Positions 24,209 through 33,053 are shown, numbered from the stretch's first letter. The stretch is 64,000 nt of DNA from Sphingomonas oligophenolica (GCF_006438955.1 NZ_RCZK01000002.1:124001-188000); one strand, 5' to 3'. Translations and numbers: made by a program. Notes: a model not told the origin generated them from the letters alone.

Positions 24209-24903
24209 CGCTGCTCCGGCGACCCTTACTCGGCCGTGCCGAACGCGTCGCGCGCGTTGCCAGCCTGAATACGAGCGGTCTGCCGGTCCTCGTTCAGTTC
24301 TACACCGCCACAGGCGACATCCTCGTGCCCGACAGCTACGACGTCGCGAGGGTCAGCGCCTGGAGCGCCGGTCATCCGGCGGTCGATGGCGGTGACGGCA
24401 ATATATATGGTGGCGGTGGTGGCGGCTTCGCCTCGTCGATTATCGCGGTGGCCGCGGGCGAGACGCTTACCGGCACGATCGCGACGGGCGTGTCGCAGCA
24501 AGGCGCGACGGTCGCGCGCGCGGGCACCACGCTGCTCAAGGCAGCCGGTGCAGCCTATACGTCTGGCGGCGGGATCAACAATGCGTCGATCGGCACGATC
24601 ACGCGCAAAGGCGGCAACGGAACGATAAACACCGGCTATTACGTCGTGTCCGGTGGCGGCGCGGCCGGGCGATCGGGCGACGGCGGTAACGCCACGAGCA
24701 ACACCACACCGGGAATCGCGGGAACCGGCGCGGCCTTTGTCAGAACCTCCGACGGCGCGGCCGCCTCGGCAGGTGCTGGCGGCTATCAGGCCCCGGGCGG
24801 CTCCTATGGCGGTGGTGGCGGCGGCTCGCCCGGCGGACAGCTTTATGCCGGTGGTGCCGGTCTGATCGTGATCGAATGGGGGGTGAGCGATATCAATGAC
24901 TGA
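24205..24903 (+). CDS. Glycine-rich tail-tip/fibre adhesin
   Basis: 232 aa from ATG 24205. After a basic N-terminus and a strand segment (LPVLVQFYTATGDI), the protein is dominated by Gly-rich stretches: GGDGNIYGGGGGGF, GGGAAGRSGDGGNA, and near the end GGSYGGGGGGSPGG before GAGLIVIEWG. Phage glycine-rich domains of this kind form polyglycine-type sandwiches in adhesins such as T-even gp38. Likely the receptor-binding tip; host range may depend on it (inference). Confidence 0.75.
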   Translation: MTLLRRPLLGRAERVARVASLNTSGLPVLVQFYTATGDILVPDSYDVARVSAWSAGHPAVDGGDGNIYGGGGGGFASSIIAVAAGETLTGTIATGVSQQGATVARAGTTLLKAAGAAYTSGGGINNASIGTITRKGGNGTINTGYYVVSGGGAAGRSGDGGNATSNTTPGIAGTGAAFVRTSDGAAASAGAGGYQAPGGSYGGGGGGSPGGQLYAGGAGLIVIEWGVSDIND

Positions 24904-25510
24904 CCAGATGTTTTCGAAGGGCGGCGCGATGCCGACCCAGCTTCCTGCCTTCGACCGACGATTGTCGGATGGCTGGCTGCTGACCCCGCTTGACGGGCAT
25001 CCCGACGCGATCGCGGCCTGCGGCTGGTCTGAAGCCCCCGAACCGCCCGCGATCGATGACGCGACCGAGCAGCTCGGCTGGGACGGCGCGGCCTGGACGA
25101 TCGAGCCACTGTCCGCCGAGGAGATCACCGCCCGCGCCGAGACGCGGCGCGTCGCTGCCCGTGCCGCCGTCGACGCCCGCGCCGAACAGGCATTTTTCGC
25201 AGGGTTCGCTCCCGCGAACCCCGCCTTCGCGGGGCAGCGGCTCCAGGTGCGCGGCGTAGAGGATCGCACCAACTGGCTGACCAGCCAGGCCAGCTACGCC
25301 GCCGCGGTCGACAAGGGTTATGGCGACGTCGTCGACGCCAGCTTCCGCACCGCCGCCAACACCACCGTCACCGTCAGCTATGCCGACGGGCTCGACACCC
25401 TGCTCGGCATGGCCGCCTGGGGCCGCGCCATCCTTGCGCGCAGTTGGGCGATCAAAGACGCGATCGCCGTCGACGAGCCATATGATCTCGATACCGGCTG
25501 GCCGGCCTAA
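24896..25510 (+). CDS. DUF4376-like tail fibre protein/assembly factor
   Basis: 204 aa. The C-terminal half (FRTAANTTVTVSYADG, LGMAAWGRAILARSWAIKDAI) fits the DUF4376-type domain common at phage fibre ends. The N-terminal half (GWLLTPLDGHPDAIAA, TEQLGWDGAAWTIEPLS) resembles tail-fibre-assembly proteins. It overlaps the adhesin gene by 8 nt. A chaperone for the adhesin is the best guess. Confidence 0.65.
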   Translation: MTDQMFSKGGAMPTQLPAFDRRLSDGWLLTPLDGHPDAIAACGWSEAPEPPAIDDATEQLGWDGAAWTIEPLSAEEITARAETRRVAARAAVDARAEQAFFAGFAPANPAFAGQRLQVRGVEDRTNWLTSQASYAAAVDKGYGDVVDASFRTAANTTVTVSYADGLDTLLGMAAWGRAILARSWAIKDAIAVDEPYDLDTGWPA

Positions 25511-25531
25511 GCGGATGCGGAGAGAGATATC

Positions 25532-25903
25532 ATGAGCGGCTTCACCCGCGCGCTGCTCGAACCGACCGGCCAGACCCGCGAGGGCCGCGCGATCTACCGC
25601 GTCGCCGAATCCTTCGCGTTCGAGATCGGCTACAAAGGATCTGGCCTCGCCATCACCGTCCCCGCCGGGTTCGAAACTGACGGCCCGTCGGTACCCTGGT
25701 GGGCACTCAAGCTGATCGACGTCGGCGCGATGATCCGCAGCGCGGCTGTCCATGACCGCCTCCGCGAGGACCTGCGCTTCTCGAAGCTCGAAGGCGATGC
25801 GATCTTCCTCACCGCCATGGCGGCCGAGGACGTGACGCCGTGGCAGCGTGAGCTGGTGTTCGAGGCGGTGCGGCTGAACGAAACCCGGGCACGAGCAACT
25901 TAA
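25532..25903 (+). CDS. DUF1353 family protein
   Basis: 123 aa. Recognised by the DUF1353 pattern: ITVPAGFETDGPSVPWWALKLI, then SAAVHDRLRED and the downstream FLTAMAAEDV segment. Conserved Asp, His and Trp residues suggest a catalytic or metal-binding domain, but the function is not known. It occurs widely in phage fibre or lysis regions. Last gene of the J operon; its stop overlaps the end of the opposite cargo gene by 4 nt. Confidence 0.82.
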   Translation: MSGFTRALLEPTGQTREGRAIYRVAESFAFEIGYKGSGLAITVPAGFETDGPSVPWWALKLIDVGAMIRSAAVHDRLREDLRFSKLEGDAIFLTAMAAEDVTPWQRELVFEAVRLNETRARAT

Positions 25904-26688
25904 TTACGTGGTTCGCCTTCTTCGCTGGGCGTTATCTCCATCTTGATGAGCGGGGGTTGATCAATAGCAGCGATGAGCGCTTCGAAGCTTTCCCCGCTCC
26001 GCTCCGCGTACTCCGCGAGCTGACTGAGGACCTGCTCTTCAAGGGAGGGATCGCAAGCCGCGATCCAAATACGAAATGTGCGGACAAGTCGGTCAAGCAG
26101 GATTTCATGATCGAACGACTGCAACGATATTCCATGAAGTGGCGAGCGCAGCCACTCATCTGATGGCGGCTTTACAATCCACGATCTCGTGGACGCGCTT
26201 GAACCAGCCGACATGGAGAAACCGAAGTATGGATATTCGGGAGGGTTAGGCCAAAAAAACCAGTTCAAAACTCCGAATATCGGCGTTTGCTTTTTCGAAA
26301 TACCGTGCTGCGGAAGCATCTCCGGGATATGGTCCATGCAATTCCGAACGAGCGTTGTGACTTTTGTGTCATTCAAGAATGCTTGCGTGGCTGGGCCAGG
26401 TGGTGAGCTCGATATTCGCCGGGCGATCTCGCGCGCGAGGTGAATCTGATCAACGATGTTCCAAGCAGCTCCCCAAAGATCCGCTCGCTGGAGCGGCGTT
26501 ATCCCCTCAGTCTCCATGCCAATTGTCAGCAACCCGTGCTGAAGGCGTCGCCAGTCGCAGGTAACGATATCGGCGCACAATATAATCGCATCCATCGCGA
26601 TACGACTTTCTGGCGCTAAGCCAGCCGGTATTCGCCTATGAAAGCTCCCCTCCGCAATGACAGGATCCCCCCAGTCATCGGTAATCAT
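25900..26688 (-). CDS. Cargo gene of unknown function, 262 aa
   Basis: Not recognised. ATG 26688. The protein seems soluble and mixed alpha/beta: a helical first half (DLWGAAWNIVDQIHLAREIARRI) and an aromatic middle (NWFFWPNPPEYPYFGF). It is AT-richer than its neighbours and opposes the late operons. It fills the gap between the end of the J operon and the dyad before V. Gene placement and base use fit a moron (independently expressed cargo). Confidence 0.7.
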   Translation of the reverse strand: MITDDWGDPVIAEGSFHRRIPAGLAPESRIAMDAIILCADIVTCDWRRLQHGLLTIGMETEGITPLQRADLWGAAWNIVDQIHLAREIARRISSSPPGPATQAFLNDTKVTTLVRNCMDHIPEMLPQHGISKKQTPIFGVLNWFFWPNPPEYPYFGFSMSAGSSASTRSWIVKPPSDEWLRSPLHGISLQSFDHEILLDRLVRTFRIWIAACDPSLEEQVLSQLAEYAERSGESFEALIAAIDQPPLIKMEITPSEEGEPRN

Positions 26689-26730
26689 TCACGGCACTCC
26701 GGCGTGGGGTAGGCGTGAAGCGTATAAGGC

Positions 26731-26747
26731 GGAAAACCGCATTCTCC
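26731..26747 (+). promoter_or_regulatory. Late-operon dyad, copy D (upstream of V)
   Basis: GGAAAA-CCGCA-TTCTCC, 49 nt before the gpV ATG. A TATAAG lies just before it (26724-26729 region), which could be a -10 element. Confidence 0.62.
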
Positions 26748-26796
26748 ACCCCCAGGCCCGCGCATCGCGCGAAGCCGAACGGCATGGTTGGCCGTC

Positions 26797-27336
26797 ATGG
26801 GTGACCAACCGGATACGCAGCGCCAGATCGGCGACCTAGTGCGCCTCGCGACCGTCGCATCGGTCGATCATGGCGCCGCGACCTGTCGTGTCCGGGTCGG
26901 CGACATCCTCACCGGCGATCTCCCTTGGCTCACCCTGCGCGCAGGCGCGACGCGTCACTGGTCGCCGCCCTCGGTCGGCGAACAGGTCGTCCTGCTCTGC
27001 CCCGAATCCGACACCGCCGCCGGCATCGTCCTTCCCGGCATCTATTCCGACGCCAACGCCGCGCCTTCCGCCGACGAACACGCCACCGTCGTCACCTATG
27101 CCGATGGCGCGGTCCTCACCTATGACGCCAGCGCCCATGCGTTGACCGCGACGCTGCCAGCGGGCGGCACCGCGACGATCGAGGCATCGGGCGGCATCAC
27201 GCTGCGCGCCGACGTGACGATCGAGGGCAGGCTCACCGTGCGCGACGACGTCACTGGCAGCGGCGTCAGCCTGAAGAACCACGTCCACGATCACGTCCAG
27301 GCGGGCGGCGCGGTCAGCGGAAAGCCGGTCGCATGA
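26797..27336 (+). CDS. V: Baseplate spike protein (P2 gpV-like)
   Basis: 179 aa from ATG 26797. It forms the trimeric membrane-piercing spike. An OB-like N-terminal part (VASVDHGAATCRVRVGDILT) is followed by strand repeats (GGTATIEASGGITLRAD, VTIEGRLTVRDDVTG) of the beta-helix. The tip motif NHVHDHVQAGG has the His-x-His pair that binds iron at the apex in P2-type spikes. First gene of the tail operon. Confidence 0.93.
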   Translation: MGDQPDTQRQIGDLVRLATVASVDHGAATCRVRVGDILTGDLPWLTLRAGATRHWSPPSVGEQVVLLCPESDTAAGIVLPGIYSDANAAPSADEHATVVTYADGAVLTYDASAHALTATLPAGGTATIEASGGITLRADVTIEGRLTVRDDVTGSGVSLKNHVHDHVQAGGAVSGKPVA

Positions 27337-27349
27337 TCGGCCCCCGCTC

Positions 27350-27724
27350 ATGATCGGCATGTCGGCCGTTACGGGAAAACCGCTGTCGGGCGACGCGCAT
27401 CTCGCGCAGTCGCTCACCGACCTGTTCGCCACCCGCATCGGCTCGCGCGTCTGTCGCCGCGACTATGGCTCGCTCCTCCCCGATCTGATCGACCAGGCGA
27501 TGAACGCCGCGGGGCGGCTCCGCCTGTTCGCCGCCACCGCGATCGCGATCGCACGCTGGGAACCCCGGATCGAACTGACCCAGGTCGGGCTCGAATCGGG
27601 CGATGCGGTCGGGTCCTATCATCTCACCATCACCGGGCGCCGTACCGATCGCCCCGCCAGCCTGACCGGCGCGACCACCGCGCTCACCACCCTCGCCATC
27701 CCCTTGCGCTTCTCCGCTCCCTGA
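27350..27724 (+). CDS. W: Baseplate protein (P2 gpW / T4 gp25-like)
   Basis: 124 aa (P2 gpW 115). GPW/gp25 family: SLTDLFATRIGSRVCRRDYGSLLPDLID carries the conserved R-x-x-R-x-YGS pattern of baseplate wedge proteins that start sheath assembly. ATG 27350, 14 nt after V; J is not next, unlike in P2. Confidence 0.92.
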   Translation: MIGMSAVTGKPLSGDAHLAQSLTDLFATRIGSRVCRRDYGSLLPDLIDQAMNAAGRLRLFAATAIAIARWEPRIELTQVGLESGDAVGSYHLTITGRRTDRPASLTGATTALTTLAIPLRFSAP

Positions 27725-27734
27725 AAGGACGATC

Positions 27735-28907
27735 ATGGTCGACCAATATCATCACGGCATCAGCCTCGTCGAAGTCTCCGACGGCGCCCGCAGCCTTGCC
27801 ATCGTCGCGACTGCGGTGATCGGCCTGGTCGTCACCGGCCCTGCGGCCGACGCCGCCGCCTTCCCGCTCGATCGCCCCGTCCTGATCACCGACATCGCCA
27901 CCGCGATCGGCAAGGCGGGGGTGACCGGCACGATGAAGCGTGCCCTCACCGCCATCGCCGATCAGGTGAAGACCCCGATCGTTCTCGTCCGCGTCGCTCC
28001 CGGTGCCGACGAGGCCGAAACCAGCGCCGCCGTGATCGGCACCACCACCGATGGCATCAAAAGCGGCCTCCAGGCGCTGCTGGCCGCCGAGGCGCAGGTC
28101 GGCATCCGCCCCCGCATCCTCGGTTGCCCCGGCCTCGATACCGAAGAGGTTACCGCCGCGCTGATCGTCGTCGCGCAGAAGCTCCGCGCGATGGCCTACG
28201 CCAGCGCGATCGGCACCGACGTCGCCACCGCGATCGCCTATCGCGGCGGGTTCGCCGCGCGCGAACTCATGCTGCTCCACCCCGACTTCGTGTCGTTCGA
28301 CGTCGATGCCGCCGCCAATGTCACCAGCTTCGCCGTCGCCCGCGCGCTCGGCCTGCGCGCGCGCATCGACCAGGAACAGGGCTTCGCCAAGACGCTCTCC
28401 AACGTCACCGTCCAGGGCGTCACCGGCCTCACTCGCGATATCCAGTTCGATATTCAGGATGCCGGGACCGAGGCGGGGCTGCTCAACGCCGCCGACATCA
28501 CCGCACTGATCCGATCGGGGGGCGGCTTCCGCTTCTGGGGCTCGCGCACCTGCAGCGAGGATCCGCTGTTCGCGTTCGAAAGCGCGACCCGCACCGCCCA
28601 GGTCCTCGCCGACACCATCGCCAACGGCCTGATGTGGGCGATCGACAAGCCGCTCCGCCCCAGCCTGGTCAAGGACATCGTCGAAACGATCAACGCCGAA
28701 TTTCGCATCCTCCGCTCGGCCGGCGCGATCCTCGGCGGTCATGCCTGGTTCGACGCCGATCGCAACCCCGCCACCGCGCTGCAAGGCGGCAAGGTCGTGA
28801 TCGATTACGATTACACCCCGGTCCCTCCGCTCGAACAGCTCGGGCTGACCCAGCGGATCACCGACACCTATCTCGCCGATTTCGCCGCGCTGGTCGCCCA
28901 GGCCTGA
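27735..28907 (+). CDS. FI: Tail sheath protein (P2 gpFI-like)
   Basis: 390 aa (P2 FI 396). It polymerises as the contractile sheath. Conserved features are the N-terminal YHHGISLVEVSDGARSL, GVTGLTRDIQFDI, and the C-terminal GGHAWFDADRNPA...GKVVIDYDYTPVPPLEQLG. Starts 11 nt after W. Confidence 0.95.
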   Translation: MVDQYHHGISLVEVSDGARSLAIVATAVIGLVVTGPAADAAAFPLDRPVLITDIATAIGKAGVTGTMKRALTAIADQVKTPIVLVRVAPGADEAETSAAVIGTTTDGIKSGLQALLAAEAQVGIRPRILGCPGLDTEEVTAALIVVAQKLRAMAYASAIGTDVATAIAYRGGFAARELMLLHPDFVSFDVDAAANVTSFAVARALGLRARIDQEQGFAKTLSNVTVQGVTGLTRDIQFDIQDAGTEAGLLNAADITALIRSGGGFRFWGSRTCSEDPLFAFESATRTAQVLADTIANGLMWAIDKPLRPSLVKDIVETINAEFRILRSAGAILGGHAWFDADRNPATALQGGKVVIDYDYTPVPPLEQLGLTQRITDTYLADFAALVAQA

Positions 28908-28966
28908 CCCAACCCGACCTAGCCCGACCCGACCTTTTCGATCCCGCCTAACCAGGAGCACCGACC

Positions 28967-29476
28967 ATGGCTTTCCGCCGCGCCCTCAAGGACATGATGG
29001 TCCGCAATTCTGGCCTCGCCTATGTCGGCGAAGCGCTGGCCGTGACGCCGCCCAAGCTCGCCCGCAAGTTCGAAGGCGCGCGCCCCGCCGGGCTCGACCG
29101 CGAGGTCGATATCGACATGGGCGGCGAGAAGCTCGAGATGGAGGCGACCTACGCCGCCCCGATGCGCGACATCCTGCGCCAATACGGGATGACCGAGGCC
29201 GCGGGCGTCCAGCTCAACTATGTCGGCACCTATGTGAACGACGAGACCGGCGCGATGGATACCGTCGAGATCACCGTCCGCGGCCGTCACCAGGAGATCG
29301 ATTTCGGCGAGAGCAAGCCCGGCGAAATGGGCGAGTTCAAGGTCAAGTCGAGCCTCGTCTATTACAAGCTCGAAATGAACGGCGTGACCGAGATCGAGAT
29401 CGACGTCCTCAACATGACCGAGATTGTCGGCGGGGTCGATCGCCTCGCCGCTCGCCGCGCCGCGATCGGGATCTGA
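28967..29476 (+). CDS. FII: Tail tube protein (P2 gpFII-like)
   Basis: 169 aa (P2 FII 172). It forms the inner tube. The sequence shows the FII pattern: REVDIDMGGEKLEMEATYAA..., TVEITVRGRHQEIDFGESKPGE, and YKLEMNGVTEIEIDVLNM near the end. It directly follows the sheath, as in P2. Confidence 0.95.
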   Translation: MAFRRALKDMMVRNSGLAYVGEALAVTPPKLARKFEGARPAGLDREVDIDMGGEKLEMEATYAAPMRDILRQYGMTEAAGVQLNYVGTYVNDETGAMDTVEITVRGRHQEIDFGESKPGEMGEFKVKSSLVYYKLEMNGVTEIEIDVLNMTEIVGGVDRLAARRAAIGI

Positions 29477-29520
29477 TCCCGGCCATCGCCATCCCGCTGC
29501 TCTGATCTCGAAAGTTTGCC

Positions 29521-29853
29521 ATGACCGATCTTCCCACCGCCGACCCGTCGCCCACCATCCGCAGCTTCACCCTCGACTGGCCGATCGTCGTCGCCGGGCA
29601 TGAAGAGATCGCCGCGGGTACCCAGATCCGCGTTCGCAAACCGCAGTCGGGGGAGCTTCGCGGGCTCCAGGTCGCATCGCTGCTCCAGATGGATTACGTC
29701 AGCCTCGAAACGCTGGCGCCGCGCGTCACCACCCCGATCCTTCACAAGCACCTCGTTGCCGCGATGGATCCGGGCGACCTCACCCAGTTCGCAGGCGAGG
29801 TCACCGATTTTTTGCTGCCCAAGGGCGTGAGGGAACCCTCCCCGCAAGCATAG
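29521..29853 (+). CDS. E: Tail assembly protein E (P2 gpE-like)
   Basis: 110 aa (P2 E 91). A chaperone-like protein acting with the tape measure. The conserved QIRVRKPQSGELRGL and DYVSLETLAPRVTTPIL blocks are visible. It contains the TTTTTTG slippery site near its end; a -1 shift there yields an E+E' fusion of about 152 aa, while normal reading ends at 29853. Confidence 0.9.
   Translation: MTDLPTADPSPTIRSFTLDWPIVVAGHEEIAAGTQIRVRKPQSGELRGLQVASLLQMDYVSLETLAPRVTTPILHKHLVAAMDPGDLTQFAGEVTDFLLPKGVREPSPQA
29808..29814 (+). promoter_or_regulatory. Programmed -1 ribosomal frameshift site (T6G)
   Basis: TTTTTTG, phased in the E frame as T TTT TTG, the classical X-XXY-YYZ arrangement for -1 slippage, and the same sequence known for P2 E/E'. 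After slipping, reading continues in the -1 frame without a stop to TGA at 29976-29978. Confidence 0.88.
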
Positions 29854-29861
29854 ACGAGCTG

Positions 29862-29978
29862 ATGGCCGACGTCGCGACCGTCTTCCACTGGTCCCCCGCC
29901 GTGATGGACGCGATGTCGATTACCGAACTGCTCGGCTGGCACGCCCGCGCGCTCAAGCGCCGCAATCCGCCCAATTGA
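29862..29978 (+). CDS. E': GpE'-type tail protein, read by -1 frameshift from E
   Basis: The 38-aa reading from ATG 29862 (MADVATVFHWSPAVMDAMS, then ITELLGWHARAL) is the GpE/E' family signature. It most likely exists as the C-terminal part of the E+E' fusion made at 29808-29814 (E' reading from 29814). Independent initiation at 29862 is less likely. The fusion acts in assembling the tape measure and tail. Confidence 0.82.
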   Translation: MADVATVFHWSPAVMDAMSITELLGWHARALKRRNPPN

Positions 29979-29990
29979 GGGGAGCCTGAC

Positions 29991-32900
29991 GTGAACCGCG
30001 ACCTGCGCATCCGCATGCTGCTCGAGGCGAGCGACAAGGTCACCCGCCCGCTGCGCGATATCGCGCAAGGGTCGACCCGCGCCGCCCAGGCGCTGAAGGC
30101 GACCCGCGATCGCTTGAAGGATATCGAGCGCGTCCAGGGCGAGCTAGGCCGCTTCCGCGAGCTGACCGAGGGGCTATCGTCAAGCGAAACCGCTATGAAG
30201 GCCGCGCAGGCCCGTGCTGCAGCGCTCGGACGGCAAATTGAGGACACGGCGAAGCCGACTCGCGTCATGGCCCGCGAGTTTGCCAAAGCGCAAAAGGAGG
30301 TGGAGCGGCTGGATCGTGTTCAGCAGACCGAAACCGCCGAGCTCGCCACGTTGCGCGATCGTCTACACGCCGCTGGCGTCGCCACCAATGCTCTGACGTA
30401 TCACGAGAACGACCTGCGCGCTGCCGCAGCGCGCACTAATACCGAACTCGAGGAGCAGTCCCGACGCCTCGGCATCGCTAACGATCGTGCGCGGCGGTTT
30501 GCCAATGCTCGCTCGCGCTTCGGCAACATCCAGGGGATGGCCACCGGCGTCGCGGCGAGCGGCGCCGCCGCGATCGGCACCGGCGTCGCGATGGCCGCGC
30601 CGCTGCTCGGCGGGATCAAATCGGCGCAGGACTATCAGTCGGTGATGACCGACATTGCGCAAAAAACGAACCTGTCGCGTCAGGAAGCCGTTAAGATGGG
30701 CGCTGGGCTCCTCGTCGCCGCTCGCACTGCCAATCAGATGCCCGCCGATCTCCAGGCCGGCGTCGACGTACTCTCGGGCTTTGGGCTCGATCCACGCCAG
30801 GCGGTCGCGATGATGCAGCCGATCGGCCGTGCCGCGACCGCTTACAAGGCAGAGATCGCGGATCTGTCCGCCGCCGCCTTCGCCGCCAATAGTAATCTCA
30901 AGGTGCCGATCGAACAGACCGCTCGCGTCATCGACATCATGGCGCAGGCGGGCAAGAGCGGCGCGTTCGAGATCAAGGATATGGCTGGCGCTTTCCCCGC
31001 GCTGACCGCCGGCTACCAGGCGCTCGGACAGACCGGAGCGGGCGCAGTCGCCGATCTCGCCGCCGCGCTCCAGATCGCCCGCAAGGGTGCGGGCGATAGC
31101 GCGTCCGCCGCCACCAACGTCGCCAACATCATCCAGAAGATCGCTTCGCCCCAGACGATCAGCGCATTCAAGCAATTTGGGATCGACCTCCCGGCATCGC
31201 TCAAAAAGGCCTATGCCGAGGGCAAGACCCCGCTCGAAGCGATTGCCGAGCTGACCAACAAGGCGACCGGGGGCGACCTAGGCAAGATCGGATTCCTGTT
31301 TCAGGACGCCCAGGTCCAGCAGGGCCTCCGCCCCCTGATCCAGAACCTGGAGGAATATAAACGCATCCGCGCCGAGGCGCTGGGCGCCAAGGGCGTCACC
31401 GATAGCGATTTCGCCGAACGGATGAAGGATTCGGCCGAACAGACCAAGCAACTCAAGATCAACGCGCTGGCGCTCGGCATCAACCTCGGCACGATGCTGC
31501 TCCCGACGATTAACGCGCTCGTCCAGCGCGCCAGCCAGATCACCAGCCGCTTCGCCAACTGGGCGGCGCAGCATCCGAAGCTTGCCAAGGGTCTCGCGCT
31601 GGCCGCTGGCGCGGTTGCCGCTCTCTTCCTTGTGCTGGGCGGCCTCGCGATCGTCATCGCCGGGCTCCTCGCGCCCTTCGCGGCCCTATCGTTCGCGGCC
31701 GGCGCGCTTGACCTTGCCCTGCTTCCCGTCATCGGGATCGCCGCCGCGGTAATCGCGATTATCGCCGCGCTCGCTGCCGTCGCCTACCTCGTGATCAGCA
31801 ACTGGGGTGCCATCACCGGCTTCTTCTCCACCCTCTGGAATGGAGTGACGTCCACCATCGGCCGGGCGGTCGACGGCATTTCGTCCGCGGTCAGCGGCCT
31901 CTGGACCGCGATCGTCGCGCGCTTCAGCCAAGCCGGCGCAGCCGTGTCGGGCGTACTTTCCAGTATGTGGAACGGCGTAAAGGCGCTGTTCTCGATGGGC
32001 CTGCTCGATATTTACAAGAGCATTTTCCAGTTCACGGGCTACATCCTCGGCTCGCTCTACGCGCTCGGTGCCGCAGCGTTCGGCTGGCTCACCGGCACGC
32101 TGCCCGGCTTGCTGGCGTCGGGAGTGAGTGCGGCGTGGACCGCGCTCACCACCGCGCTGGCGAGCGCCTTCTCCTGGTTGACCACCACGCTGCCCGCGAT
32201 GCTGGTCAATGGCGTGACCGGCGCCTGGAGCGCCTTCACCGCCGCGCTGTCAGCAGGCTGCACGTGGTTGACCACCCGGCTCCCCGTCCTGCTCGCCAAC
32301 GGCTGGAACATCGCGTGGACCGCGTTCAAGAGCGCGCTCCGAACCGCCTTCGTGACGCTGCCCGCGATGTTCTTCGATTTCGGCGCGATGATCATCAAGG
32401 GGCTGTGGAACGGCATCAAGAGCGCGCCCGGCCGGTTGTGGAGCGCGGGCAAATCGCTCGCCTCGTCGCTGTCGTCCGGGTTCAAGGCGGGCGCAGGTAT
32501 CCATTCCCCCAGCCGCGTCTTCATGGCGCTCGGCGGGCATATCATCGGCGGTCTCAACCGCGGGCTCGATCGTAGCCAGGGCGGCGCGGTCGATCGCATT
32601 TCGCGGCTCACCCGCACCATGGCCGCCGCACTCACGTTGCCTGCCATCGCGCTGCCCGCCATCGGTACGCCCGCCGCGGCCGCGGTGGGATCGCCGGTCG
32701 CGACCCGAATCGCCGACGCGGCGCAGCGGATAGGCTCCGCGCGGTCCGCCCTGCCACCGCGTCTCAGCGATGCCGCGCAGCTGGTCGCCTCCGGGATAGA
32801 GGCGACTGCCACGATCCAGGCCACTCCCGCGCGCGCTGGCGCCGCCGCCATCAACCCCCAACGGCGTGCCGAACCCTCGCCCCCGGCGGCCGCCCGCGCG

Positions 32901-33053
32901 CCGTTGGTGATCCATATCCACCAACAGCCTGGCCAGAGCGGCGAGGATCTGGCGCGGATCGTCGCCGACGAGATCGATCGCCGTGAGCGCGCCGCCGACG
33001 CCCGCAGCCGATCCAGCTTCCGCGATGATCAGGATTATGGGAGCCTCGACTGA
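29991..33053 (+). CDS. T: Tail tape measure protein (P2 gpT-like)
   Basis: 1020 aa, starting GTG at 29991. It sets tail length. The N-terminal ~160 residues form a coiled coil; a central hydrophobic domain (about 540-610: LALAAGAVAALFLVLGGLAIV and LALLPVIGIAAAVIAIIAALA-type helices) follows. The C-terminal region has the tape-measure motif GIHSPSRVFMALGGHIIGG and ends in a Lys/Arg/Asp-rich tail. The longest gene of the window and the only one of this size in the tail operon. Its stop overlaps U. Confidence 0.94.
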   Translation: MNRDLRIRMLLEASDKVTRPLRDIAQGSTRAAQALKATRDRLKDIERVQGELGRFRELTEGLSSSETAMKAAQARAAALGRQIEDTAKPTRVMAREFAKAQKEVERLDRVQQTETAELATLRDRLHAAGVATNALTYHENDLRAAAARTNTELEEQSRRLGIANDRARRFANARSRFGNIQGMATGVAASGAAAIGTGVAMAAPLLGGIKSAQDYQSVMTDIAQKTNLSRQEAVKMGAGLLVAARTANQMPADLQAGVDVLSGFGLDPRQAVAMMQPIGRAATAYKAEIADLSAAAFAANSNLKVPIEQTARVIDIMAQAGKSGAFEIKDMAGAFPALTAGYQALGQTGAGAVADLAAALQIARKGAGDSASAATNVANIIQKIASPQTISAFKQFGIDLPASLKKAYAEGKTPLEAIAELTNKATGGDLGKIGFLFQDAQVQQGLRPLIQNLEEYKRIRAEALGAKGVTDSDFAERMKDSAEQTKQLKINALALGINLGTMLLPTINALVQRASQITSRFANWAAQHPKLAKGLALAAGAVAALFLVLGGLAIVIAGLLAPFAALSFAAGALDLALLPVIGIAAAVIAIIAALAAVAYLVISNWGAITGFFSTLWNGVTSTIGRAVDGISSAVSGLWTAIVARFSQAGAAVSGVLSSMWNGVKALFSMGLLDIYKSIFQFTGYILGSLYALGAAAFGWLTGTLPGLLASGVSAAWTALTTALASAFSWLTTTLPAMLVNGVTGAWSAFTAALSAGCTWLTTRLPVLLANGWNIAWTAFKSALRTAFVTLPAMFFDFGAMIIKGLWNGIKSAPGRLWSAGKSLASSLSSGFKAGAGIHSPSRVFMALGGHIIGGLNRGLDRSQGGAVDRISRLTRTMAAALTLPAIALPAIGTPAAAAVGSPVATRIADAAQRIGSARSALPPRLSDAAQLVASGIEATATIQATPARAGAAAINPQRRAEPSPPAAARAPLVIHIHQQPGQSGEDLARIVADEIDRRERAADARSRSSFRDDQDYGSLD

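Noticed and set aside
24386..24890. Gly-rich repeats considered as a tandem-repeat or CRISPR-like array
   Set aside because: Repeats are of codons for Gly, with irregular spacing and no constant spacer length; they are part of the adhesin frame.
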